Shown piece by piece: positions 49,929-57,229 of a DNA stretch of 64,000 bases. Source of the DNA: Tautonia rosea. Lineage in GTDB: Bacteria > Planctomycetota > Planctomycetia > Isosphaerales > Isosphaeraceae. The position numbers and the translations under genes were made by a program. Under the pieces are notes generated by a model. It was not told the origin of the DNA. It saw only the letters and a list, made by a program, of their open reading frames with translations, and made no database searches. The DNA lies in assembly GCF_012958305.1 (NCBI RefSeq), contig NZ_JABBYO010000016.1, forward strand, positions 62,001-126,000. The letters are read 5' to 3'. Position 1 is the stretch's first letter, and each line of letters opens with the position of its first letter.

Positions 49929-50840
49929 ATGCCTTACGTGCCAGTTTCATCCCTGCCATCTACCCTGTGGAGGGAAGGAAGGTATTACATTGCTCGTCCG
50001 CTCCAGGCCTCGTACGTGAGCCTGCTGGAGGCGATGAACCTGCTGGAAGCAGCCCGTTCAAAAAGCCAGAAGAAGAAGGTATTTGGAGGAAAGACTAAAG
50101 AAGAGTCAGAGGAACATTTCACGCATCGATTCTGTGCATCCGCAACGCGAATCCAGAACGTTGTCCTTGATGCCAATGACAAGTTCGATGACATCCCGAA
50201 GGATGTGCTGCTCACGTTTTCTTCCCACGACGTCGCTATCCTTGACATTCCCAGCGGCCACGGAGCGAGCGGCCTATCTCTTCTGTCGATGATTCACGAG
50301 CTCAGGGCCGCGAAAATTATTCCTCAGATTTCTTTGAATGTTTATTTGCTTGCCGGAGACTATTCGGAAACATCCCTGGAACTTTATCGGGAGATGATTG
50401 ATCGCATCGGCCCCGAGCTCAGCAGGACAGGGATTGAGGTCCACCTTGAAACCATGCTCTGGGATGCTCTGGATCTGGTGAGCACTAATCGGTTGTGTTA
50501 TCGGTGGGAAGAGCTTGCCGAAGGAATGACCGAGGGATTCGTGCTGGTGACAAATTTCAGCGGAGATGGGAAGAACCTGCTCGACGAACTGTCTGAGCAG
50601 ATTCGACACATTTCGGTAAGGGCAGAACACAACGGCTCGACGATTCTTTGGGTTGAGCCTGGCGATCCGGGTGGAAGAAAGTTCCTGGCAAGAATCGGCA
50701 AAGCGATTGCATCTCTCTTTGGAAGCCCCGCCGTTGAGGAGAAGGACATCCCGATGAGCGAAGCGAAATGGTGGCATGAGCTCCATGAGTGTGAGCACCC
50801 GGTCCGATCCGCAGTCCAGCAGTATGTGCGGCCCCGATGA
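49929..50840 (+). CDS. RT-linked Rossmann/methyltransferase-like protein
   Basis: A 303-residue protein of no family I can name. At residues 102-120 it has VAILDIPSGHGASGLSLLS, which looks like the glycine-rich SAM-binding loop of class I methyltransferases. Then come strands alternating with helices: ISLNVYLLAGDYSETSLELY, EVHLETMLWDALDLV, EGFVLVTNFSGD and STILWVEPGD, suggesting a Rossmann-like alpha/beta domain. The usual catalytic motif (NPPY or similar) is not visible, so it may be a binding protein. ATG 49929 is preferred over a TTG at 49905. It overlaps the RT start by 4 bp (ATGA), so the two are translated together. It might modify, guide or sense the RT product. Confidence 0.6.
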   Translation: MPYVPVSSLPSTLWREGRYYIARPLQASYVSLLEAMNLLEAARSKSQKKKVFGGKTKEESEEHFTHRFCASATRIQNVVLDANDKFDDIPKDVLLTFSSHDVAILDIPSGHGASGLSLLSMIHELRAAKIIPQISLNVYLLAGDYSETSLELYREMIDRIGPELSRTGIEVHLETMLWDALDLVSTNRLCYRWEELAEGMTEGFVLVTNFSGDGKNLLDELSEQIRHISVRAEHNGSTILWVEPGDPGGRKFLARIGKAIASLFGSPAVEEKDIPMSEAKWWHELHECEHPVRSAVQQYVRPR

Positions 50841-52606
50841 GTACCCATGCAGCCAGTCCCGGGAAGCTGTTACACCTTCGCTCGCTGAATTATCTCCGTC
50901 GCGACTACGCGCTCAGCTACGTTGGCAGCAGGCTGCTCGTCGATGGCTTGGATCCGTCGATACTCGACGACTGGACCGATACCTACCTGATGAGGATGGC
51001 TCGCACGGGCAGAAATCCGACGTACTGGCAGCATAAAATTTTTAAGTCTGTTCAAGGTGACGGCACTATTGATTACCGGAATTGCCTCGCCGGAAGCCCT
51101 GTGACTCATCTGCTCGAGGTGTGGGCACTCTGGAAGCTGAGTCAGGAGGAGGCGTTTAGGAGTGCTCCCTGTATTTACAGCTATCGATGGTCAAGTCCGC
51201 AGAGCCACCATGTCTTCCAGTATTTCATGGCGGGCTATCGCGAGCGGGAGCAGGCGATTACGTATGCGGGAAAGCAGCTGAAGAAGCCCCATGTGCTGAT
51301 CTTCGACCTGAAGGGCTTTTATCCGAGCATTGATGTCGAGCGAGCGTTCAGACTCTTCAGGCATCGCGCTGAGAACTCTTCCCTCAGCGGGACTGATCTC
51401 GAGACGGTTCTCTTCAGCGCCGAGGGCGTCTGCCAGGCAAAGAAGCGGGGAGGCCTGCCCGTCGGGCCGCCGCTGGCGCATGTGATCGCCAATCTATATC
51501 TGGAGCGGCTTGATGCCTTGTTGAGTGTCCATTTTCCCGGCCGGTATTTCCGCTACGTTGATGACATCGCCATCGTCGTCGAGTCGTCGGAGATCGAGCG
51601 GGCCAAAGGAATTTTTGCTGCCGAAGTTGAGCGAGAGGGGCTTGAGATTAATCAAGAGAAAACGGACATACACGCCCTGAAGCTCTGGGACAGGCGGCTG
51701 GAAACACTCACAACTGAAGATTCCTCGGTCACGTTCGGCGATCTCGTGGTCAATCTGATTCATTATCTTGCACACAATCCAGGCGATTTCGATTCGCTGC
51801 GGGCCAGGTTCCATGCCGAGGGGTTCCCCCTTCCGTTTTCTCGGGTCAGGTCCACGGCGAATTACCGTCCGGTCCGATGGTACCTACAGCGAGCTTGGGT
51901 CATCGGCCTTCGGAGGCTCGGCTATTCGTTCACACTGGATCGCCTGATTCGGGATGCTCACCGGCTGAGGTCGCGATTCGTGGAGCGTGCACAGGCTCTT
52001 GCTGATTCGGATCTCCCTTCCGAGGGTATCGAACGGCGATGGGCCGTGCAGAACCTCCGCTACACTTATAATCGCCTGCTTTACCTCGTCCCGACCGGGG
52101 AACTGGATCGTTACAGGACACTGATCCCTGAATCGCACGAACTCATTCAGACTAGAGAAATCTTCGACGCGCTGATCACCGGAGATGCCAGCAGGATCGT
52201 CCGTTTCCCGGGTCCGGCCCTGGCGGCCTTCGCCCAGCTCTGGAAGGAGAACCGTGAGGGGAGCCCTACCATCAACTGGTCAATCAAGCCTGAGCTGCAT
52301 GAGCGAGATGCTGCCATCACGCTCGCGTTGCATGGCCTGGCTGATATTCCGTCCGGGTGGATGGGGGCATTCCCCTCAGATACCGGTTACAACATGACGG
52401 CCCTGAAACTCGCGTCCCACCCCCATCCCCAGGTGCGTTCGCATCGGGATTGTTCCTACATCGACGAGGTCGAATCGCTGTTCCTCAACAACGACATTCC
52501 GGCGGCAGAATGGCTGAACACCCGCTATGACGATAACGAAGATGTGGTCCTCCCTGCGTTGGCCATGGATGGAGGCTCTGGCGCGGGATTCGATGTACCC
52601 TATTAA
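50837..52606 (+). CDS. Reverse transcriptase of the Abi/UG defence type
   Basis: A 589-residue protein. RT core: LIFDLKGFYPSIDVERAF with the motif A Asp near 157, the substrate loop GGLPVGPPLAHVIANLYLER (205-224), and RYFRYVDDIAIVVES with the catalytic YVDD (240-243). Motif D/E follows: LEINQEKTDIHALKLW. The C-terminal 300 residues are mostly helical without recognisable domains, as in Abi-type RTs with helical-repeat tails. No maturase, endonuclease or group II intron features, and no nearby msr/msd-like hairpin of clear type. It overlaps the upstream gene by 4 bp. Abi and DRT reverse transcriptases are known to protect from phages, often with one partner gene. The subtype of this one is not clear from sequence alone. 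Confidence 0.85.
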   Translation: MSTHAASPGKLLHLRSLNYLRRDYALSYVGSRLLVDGLDPSILDDWTDTYLMRMARTGRNPTYWQHKIFKSVQGDGTIDYRNCLAGSPVTHLLEVWALWKLSQEEAFRSAPCIYSYRWSSPQSHHVFQYFMAGYREREQAITYAGKQLKKPHVLIFDLKGFYPSIDVERAFRLFRHRAENSSLSGTDLETVLFSAEGVCQAKKRGGLPVGPPLAHVIANLYLERLDALLSVHFPGRYFRYVDDIAIVVESSEIERAKGIFAAEVEREGLEINQEKTDIHALKLWDRRLETLTTEDSSVTFGDLVVNLIHYLAHNPGDFDSLRARFHAEGFPLPFSRVRSTANYRPVRWYLQRAWVIGLRRLGYSFTLDRLIRDAHRLRSRFVERAQALADSDLPSEGIERRWAVQNLRYTYNRLLYLVPTGELDRYRTLIPESHELIQTREIFDALITGDASRIVRFPGPALAAFAQLWKENREGSPTINWSIKPELHERDAAITLALHGLADIPSGWMGAFPSDTGYNMTALKLASHPHPQVRSHRDCSYIDEVESLFLNNDIPAAEWLNTRYDDNEDVVLPALAMDGGSGAGFDVPY

Positions 52607-52609
52607 TTA

Positions 52610-52816
52610 TTATTCGGCTCTTAACACCTTCACAACCGTCGCCAGTGGCAGGAACAGATGGCTGGTACATCCCAGCTTGCGGCCACGGTATACCTGGTCG
52701 ACCGCCAGCTGGCCAACGCGGGCGACCGGAACGCTCGGATAGCGGGACAGCTTCTTCGCCGTTGCTTCCAGCATTTCAGCCTGCGCCAGCCTTTGGTGGT
52801 CCTTGTCAAAACTCAC
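52610..52816 (-). CDS. Small unidentified protein convergent with RT
   Basis: A 68-residue basic protein (KDHQRLAQAEMLEATAKKLS, then a strand-rich PVARVGQLAVDQVYRGRKLG end). It lies 3 bp beyond the RT stop on the opposite strand and 30 bp after the ParE toxin gene. It may belong to the ParE operon as a third gene. No family recognised; existence is likely but not certain. Confidence 0.45.
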   Translation of the reverse strand: MSFDKDHQRLAQAEMLEATAKKLSRYPSVPVARVGQLAVDQVYRGRKLGCTSHLFLPLATVVKVLRAE

Positions 52817-52846
52817 GATTAATCCCTTATAACCTTGTATTCTTTG

Positions 52847-53164
52847 CTATTGTTCGGGCTCAATCGGACCGCGAGCACTGTGGCGAATCCGCAGCACCCA
52901 GACGGTTTCGCCCTCGATGGAAAACAGAATTTTGAAGACGCCGTGCCGGCGGCCGTAGAGCCTGAGCCGGATCTCACGACCCAGAGCTTCGGAATCATCC
53001 TCCGATACTGGGCACCGCGTTGGTTGCGATTCAAGCGTCTTCAAGGCACTTTCCAGCCCCTGATACCAGCGACGGGCCACAGCAGGCGAACGTTCGGCGT
53101 ACCAGCGCAAGGCTTCCATCGCCTCCGCGTCGGCTGTCCGGGTGACGATAACGCGATAGGTCAC
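52847..53164 (-). CDS. parE: ParE-family toxin
   Basis: A 105-residue toxin: YRVIVTRTADAEAMEALRWY, ERSPAVARRWYQGLESALKT, then LGREIRLRLYGRRHGVFKIL and VWVLRIRHSARGPIE. These blocks match the RelE/ParE superfamily, ParE branch (C-terminal RIRHSAR). ParE poisons gyrase. The antitoxin gene upstream overlaps its start by 4 bp. Confidence 0.92.
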   Translation of the reverse strand: MTYRVIVTRTADAEAMEALRWYAERSPAVARRWYQGLESALKTLESQPTRCPVSEDDSEALGREIRLRLYGRRHGVFKILFSIEGETVWVLRIRHSARGPIEPEQ

Positions 53165-53460
53165 TGCCGCGGGGCCTGCTCATCCAGTATTTTCCGCATC
53201 TCAGCCAGCATCTCCTCCGCAGGGCGGCCCTGCCCGGCTTCCATCTCGGCAAGCGCACGCCGGGTTGTTTCCACTTCCTCGGCGTACTCGGCCAGCTCCA
53301 GAAGCTTCTGGTAGGATTTTGCATCCTGGACCACCAGCTCCGCCTTACCGTTGACGGTCAGGACGACAGGCGCGCCCGTCTCCTTCAACTGCCGGAGGAA
53401 TTCAGGCGTATGCCGCTTGAAATTGGACAGCGAGTTAATGTCGCGGTTGATGTCAAGCAT
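53161..53460 (-). CDS. Phd/YefM-type antitoxin of ParE
   Basis: A 99-residue antitoxin: LDINRDINSLSNFKRHTPEF, then KETGAPVVLTVNGKAELVVQ and DAKSYQKLLELAEYAEEVET. This is the Phd/YefM fold with a long acidic C-terminal helix. ATG 53460 has a GGGGA upstream. It is the last gene of the element before the tRNA fragment, so the pair guards the end of the integrated segment. Confidence 0.9.
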   Translation of the reverse strand: MLDINRDINSLSNFKRHTPEFLRQLKETGAPVVLTVNGKAELVVQDAKSYQKLLELAEYAEEVETTRRALAEMEAGQGRPAEEMLAEMRKILDEQAPRQ

Positions 53461-53560
53461 GGTATCCCCTTTGCGCTCAATTTGCATCAAATTTAATGCT
53501 ACATGGTTGCGGGTTGAGAGTCAATTGCGAGCTTAGCCATGGCAATGACGAGAACTATCG

Positions 53561-53580
53561 ATCTCTGCCGTGGCAGAGAT
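53561..53580. promoter_or_regulatory. Perfect inverted repeat near the attachment site
   Basis: ATCTCTGCC-GT-GGCAGAGAT has 9-bp perfect arms. It lies 113 bp inside the element's right end. It may be a site for the integrase or excision factor, or a hairpin limiting transcription into the tRNA region. Confidence 0.45.
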
Positions 53581-53692
53581 AGCAGAAAAAGAGGCGGAAA
53601 AACATGGAAAATCCGGTATTCTTCGGACACCGGTTATGGCTGATGTGTGAGTCGCAAACCATTTGAATGAAACGTTTTATATGTTCCTCGCT

Positions 53693-53741
53693 CGCCGCAT
53701 TCGCAATGCTGAGGTTGTGGGTTCGATCCCCATCCGCTCCA
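53693..53741 (+). tRNA. 3' fragment of a tRNA gene (tRNA-Ala, CGC); probable attachment site
   Basis: From CCGCATTCGCAATGC the sequence reads as the anticodon arm (stem CCGCA/TGCTG with one mismatch, loop TTCGCAA, anticodon CGC for Ala). Then come a variable loop and a T arm (GTGGG-TTCGATC-CCCAT), ending in the 3' acceptor CCGCTCC and A. The D arm and 5' acceptor strand are absent from the upstream sequence, so this is no working tRNA. CCA is not encoded (CTA follows). Such a fragment is typical of the distal att site of elements that integrate in tRNA genes. The Ala identity is inferred from the anticodon loop only. Confidence 0.8.
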
Positions 53742-54103
53742 CTAACTCGAATTCAGATCGGTAGTTGCAAAGAAGAGGCGAAAAGCAGAAGTATCAGCCG
53801 TGTTGTCCTTTGGCTGATGCGCATAAGATATACATCATGTGTGCAGGCCCGACCTGAGAGGCTATTCGGCAGGCTCGGCACGAAGCAAAGGCCGTGTCTT
53901 CGGCCGCGAACTTGAGCAATGGGCGAGAAACATCACTCGATTATAAGATGAAGGAGTTGACGTTAATAACGTTTCCAATCAAGGGTCATGAATTTTACTT
54001 ATAAGTTTACTTTGATGGATCGAAGCCACGTTCCATCGATCTCGATGACCCCATCCGGAACTTCTGTCGAGTCTCTTGAGTGGCATGGACGCCTGATTCT
54101 TGG
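53742..54103. other. Non-coding flank to the right of the att site
   Basis: No credible gene. GGCCG-TGTCTT-CGGCC (53,892-53,907) is a short hairpin. A+T-rich stretch at 53,950-54,020 near the end of the kinase gene. It has no similarity that I can see to the element's other end. Confidence 0.5.
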
Positions 54104-56470
54104 CTACTCGGCCAGAATCGACTCAATCGAACGTAGCAACTCGCGGTAACGATCGACCTCGGGAACGTCGGCGATGAGTTGCTGCGCTTGATTTCTGGAT
54201 TCTTCGAATATCTCTTTGGCTCTCGATGTGTTGCTCTGCGTGAGGAGTTTGCCCAGGTCAATCAGCGTGAGTACCAGGTCTTCTCGCAACGCATCCTCAG
54301 GGTAGAGGCGGATTTGGTGACGGAGCGCTTGCTCCTGGCGTAGCAAGTGGGATTCGGCCTCCTCGGAATTCGATGCCAGTGTGATTCGCGATCGGATCTT
54401 GAGAACCTGAATCTCGTTCCAATCTTGGTCCCGCTTTGGAAGATCGCGGAGTTCCGGCGATTGGTACACTGATTCAGCCTTCGCCACCGCCTGGAGCGCT
54501 TCATCGTAATGTCCCAACGCTTCAAGACAACGGGCTTTGAGGACTAGCGAAAATCCAAGCGTGTTGACCGGATCCGCTTCGTCAGGTTGGAGCTCGCGCC
54601 AGCGTTCAAGGGCTGGGAGCAATTCTGCGGCGACTTCGAGTGCTTCCTGGTAGTTTTTCTCCCTGCGGTTTTCGATCAAGACACCCATCAAGATGCGACA
54701 CTCGGTGGCCACTAGCTCAGCCGATGCGGGATACAGCCTGGCCAGCCTCTGGGCCTCCGCTCGGTAAAGTGCGGTCGTCTGACGCGCCTCCTCGATTCGA
54801 CCCAGCTTGATCGACAAGGTCTCTCGTGTTTGCAACAGATCGATGTATCTGAGTCCTACCGTCAAATCGTCCGGTTGCTTTGCTCGCGTCGATTCGACAT
54901 GTCGGCGGTAACGCTCGCAGGTCTGTTCCGCTTCAGGGATCAGGCCATTCAGAAACTGAACTGTACAAAGTGAGGACAGCGCAGCTCCGTAGCGTTCCGC
55001 GGCGTCTCTATCGTCGGGTCTAAGCGCGACCAGTTGCTGATGGAGCGCAGCGGCGTCCTCCATCGATTCGAGCATCACGGCTGTCGCGTTGGGCACCTCG
55101 AAGAGCTTCTCCGAGACTCGGTCGACCACACGGCTCAGCGCATCCTGACTCAGCTGGAATGCCTTCTCTGACTCGGCCCTCGAGATCATCAACGCTGTAT
55201 TGGTCTGCGAAATTTCGTGTGCTGCCCGCTGAAGCGAAATCGACGCTCCTGTCGCGGCAACGAGGAGAGCCGCTCCTGTGCCCAACGTCGCTGCCTGCCA
55301 GGGTCGTCTTCTCACCCATCTATTCCAGCGCTCGAGTCGGGTTGACGGTCGAGCCAGAATTGGCTGACCTGAGAGCCAGCGTCCCAGGTCGTCTCGAAAC
55401 GCGGCGGCCGTCTGGTATCGCTTGTCGCGGTCGATGGTCATGGCCTTTGAGCAGATGGTCTCAAGATCGCGCGGAATGTCGTCGTTCAGCTCTCGCGCCG
55501 GCTTCGGCTCGTGATGAGCGACTTGATGAAGTACCCGGTGCGGGAGGCCATGAAACGGAACCGTCCCAGTCAAGCACTCGTAGAGAGTGACGCCCAGCGA
55601 ATAAACATCCGCCCGCGGATCGTTGAGCGCCTTTGCGTCATTTAGACTCTCGGGGCATAGATACTCGGGAGTGCCGAGCAGTCGTGAGCCGTCCGCTGTC
55701 GATAGCTCGCTCGAGACCGTCAGCCGAGCCAGGCCGAAATCCCCCAGTTTGGCCCGGCCGTCGTTCTCGTCGATCAGAATGTTGCCCGACTTCACGTCCC
55801 GGTGCACCATCCCCGCAGCATGCACGGCCGCCAGCGCGTCGGCCACTTGCCTGACATAGTCGGCAGCTCTGCGAGGCGAAAGACAACTCTCGCCCTGAAC
55901 CAAGCGTCTGAGCGATCGCCCTTCAATCAAAGGCATGACCAGAAACAGCCCACCGTTTTCGAGCCTCCCCAACCCGTGAATGGGTACCAGATGGTCGTGA
56001 CGCAGGAGAGCCGAGGCACGCGCCTCGCGCACCAGCGCCTCGCCGCCCTCCGACTCTACGCGGTCGGGCCGCAGGCACTTGATCGCCACCATGCGATGGA
56101 GCGTTGTGTCCCACGCGCTGTAGACTACACCTGCCCCACCCCTCCCCAGCAGCCGCTCGATTCGGTACCCGTCGACTTTCGGATGGTTCAGCAAAGTGCT
56201 GGGGTCTGGCCCGGAATCAAGGCTGCGAACTCGACCTTGCTCCAACCGCTTCAGTCGCTCGACGATCTGATCATCAGAGTCGCTGGCCGAGTCCGGCTGC
56301 AGATTGGAGAAGTCCGACAGCATCGCCGGCTCGGTGAGTGTATCGAGCCTCGCTTGACAGCGCTGACAGCTCTCAAGGTGCCGTCTCAGATTGTCAGCCG
56401 TCTCATGTTCGAGTGTTTCGTCAACAAGGCGGCACCACTGCTCATCAGACGGACAATCGAGATTGTTCAT
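54104..56470 (-). CDS. Ser/Thr protein kinase with zinc-finger-like N-terminus and TPR-like C-terminus
   Basis: A protein of about 788 residues in planctomycete style. Residues 1-50 hold a HxxxC-xx-C-like motif (LRRHLESCQRCQARLDTL), as in anti-sigma zinc fingers. The kinase domain is at about 100-370: LLGRGGAGVVYSAWD, VAIKCL with the Lys, MVHRDVKSGNILID, KLGDFGLARL and GTPEYLCPES. One membrane helix follows (AATLGTGAALLVAATGASIS, near 395), then a long helical part like TPR repeats. The ECF sigma gene is 21 bp upstream on the same strand. Known: many planctomycetes couple ECF sigma factors with such kinases. It probably tethers or phosphorylates the sigma factor. ATG 56470 is chosen over an in-frame ATG 9 bp upstream. 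Confidence 0.9.
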   Translation of the reverse strand: MNNLDCPSDEQWCRLVDETLEHETADNLRRHLESCQRCQARLDTLTEPAMLSDFSNLQPDSASDSDDQIVERLKRLEQGRVRSLDSGPDPSTLLNHPKVDGYRIERLLGRGGAGVVYSAWDTTLHRMVAIKCLRPDRVESEGGEALVREARASALLRHDHLVPIHGLGRLENGGLFLVMPLIEGRSLRRLVQGESCLSPRRAADYVRQVADALAAVHAAGMVHRDVKSGNILIDENDGRAKLGDFGLARLTVSSELSTADGSRLLGTPEYLCPESLNDAKALNDPRADVYSLGVTLYECLTGTVPFHGLPHRVLHQVAHHEPKPARELNDDIPRDLETICSKAMTIDRDKRYQTAAAFRDDLGRWLSGQPILARPSTRLERWNRWVRRRPWQAATLGTGAALLVAATGASISLQRAAHEISQTNTALMISRAESEKAFQLSQDALSRVVDRVSEKLFEVPNATAVMLESMEDAAALHQQLVALRPDDRDAAERYGAALSSLCTVQFLNGLIPEAEQTCERYRRHVESTRAKQPDDLTVGLRYIDLLQTRETLSIKLGRIEEARQTTALYRAEAQRLARLYPASAELVATECRILMGVLIENRREKNYQEALEVAAELLPALERWRELQPDEADPVNTLGFSLVLKARCLEALGHYDEALQAVAKAESVYQSPELRDLPKRDQDWNEIQVLKIRSRITLASNSEEAESHLLRQEQALRHQIRLYPEDALREDLVLTLIDLGKLLTQSNTSRAKEIFEESRNQAQQLIADVPEVDRYRELLRSIESILAE

Positions 56471-56491
56471 GGAAGGCAACCGGCCCAGGCA

Positions 56492-57085
56492 TTAACTTGG
56501 AAGGGGCAAGTCGTTGGTCAACTCCTCAACTATCGCAGAGACCCGCTTCAGGACGCGCGACTTGGCCACATAAACCCAGTCGAGCGGCACCTCGAACTCT
56601 TGCGCCACCTGAGAAGGCGTCTTGCGGTGGATCCAGACGCCCTCGAACACGTTCCACGTTCGCGGCTCGAAATGCGGCCTGCACTCCTGCAATGCCACGG
56701 CCAGAATGTGGCGAGCGAATGCTTCGTTCCAAGCAGGGTCGTTGTCGGCCAAGTCGTCCATTCTCAGAAATTCGACAGCGGACCTGGGTTGATGGCGTTT
56801 CTGATATCGCCTCACTTCGTTACGTACCACAGTACCTAGCCAGTCTCGAAACCGGCCTCGATCCGGGCGGTACTCGAACGAACGCAACGACTGGAATACG
56901 CGAGTTAGCACCTGTTGGGCCACATCCTCCGCTTCGTCCCACTTCAGGCCCCTGCGTCGGCAGTCTGCCAGGATCAATCGCCCATACACTCCCACGAATC
57001 GACGCCAGGCCTCATTGTCTGAGGCATCTCTTACCCGCACGAGCAAGCTCGGTCGGGTTTCGAGGTCGTCTGGCTCCACGCTCAT
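56492..57085 (-). CDS. ECF-type RNA polymerase sigma factor
   Basis: A 197-residue sigma factor. Region 2: DASDNEAWRRFVGVYGRLIL, then EAEDVAQQVLTRVFQSLRSF and RGRFRDWLGTVVRNEVRRY. Region 4: KTPSQVAQEFEVPLDWVYVA with a typical helix-turn-helix. The planctomycete ECF-STK groups look like this, in tandem with a Ser/Thr kinase gene. ATG 57085 is preferred; upstream ATGs give a non-typical extension. It is divergent from the giant RHS gene, which starts 144 bp away and could be one of its targets, though no promoter could be settled. Confidence 0.9.
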   Translation of the reverse strand: MSVEPDDLETRPSLLVRVRDASDNEAWRRFVGVYGRLILADCRRRGLKWDEAEDVAQQVLTRVFQSLRSFEYRPDRGRFRDWLGTVVRNEVRRYQKRHQPRSAVEFLRMDDLADNDPAWNEAFARHILAVALQECRPHFEPRTWNVFEGVWIHRKTPSQVAQEFEVPLDWVYVAKSRVLKRVSAIVEELTNDLPLPS

Positions 57086-57229
57086 AAATACCCTCTCAGA
57101 ATTGACGACTTGCGCGGCCTTCGAAAAAAAACGCACGATGACACTGCTCCGCGCAAGGTCGAGGTGATGGACGGGTACTTGGTTGATGTAGGCAATCTTG
57201 CGACCTCATCATTCTGGGTGGGCTCTCCC

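Larger units (their letters stand above)
1..53741. mobile_element. Integrated conjugative, plasmid-like element (right-hand part)
   Basis: The segment carries a coupling ATPase, MobF relaxase, ParA, ParB, iteron-type RepA with origin repeats, anti-restriction, six toxin-antitoxin pairs and defence-like cassettes, and it ends at a 3' tRNA fragment. To the right the gene content switches to planctomycete chromosome. Seen: the gene set and the tRNA fragment. Known: integrases using tRNA 3' ends leave a full tRNA at one end and a 3' copy at the other. Inferred: this fragment is the distal att site and the element lies to its left. The other end and the integrase are not in the window. An assembly chimera is the main alternative. 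Confidence 0.7.

Noticed and set aside
50837-52606. Retron or group II intron reverse transcriptase
   Set aside because: No msr/msd-type RNA is obvious and the upstream gap is only 82 bp, already before a partner gene. No maturase or endonuclease domain and no intron RNA features.
53693-53741. Complete tRNA gene
   Set aside because: No D arm and no 5' acceptor strand (such as GGAGCGG) can be found upstream. Only the 3' part is present.
53667-53915. 82-codon open frame across the tRNA fragment
   Set aside because: It reads through the conserved tRNA sequence and has no ribosome binding site or coding pattern.
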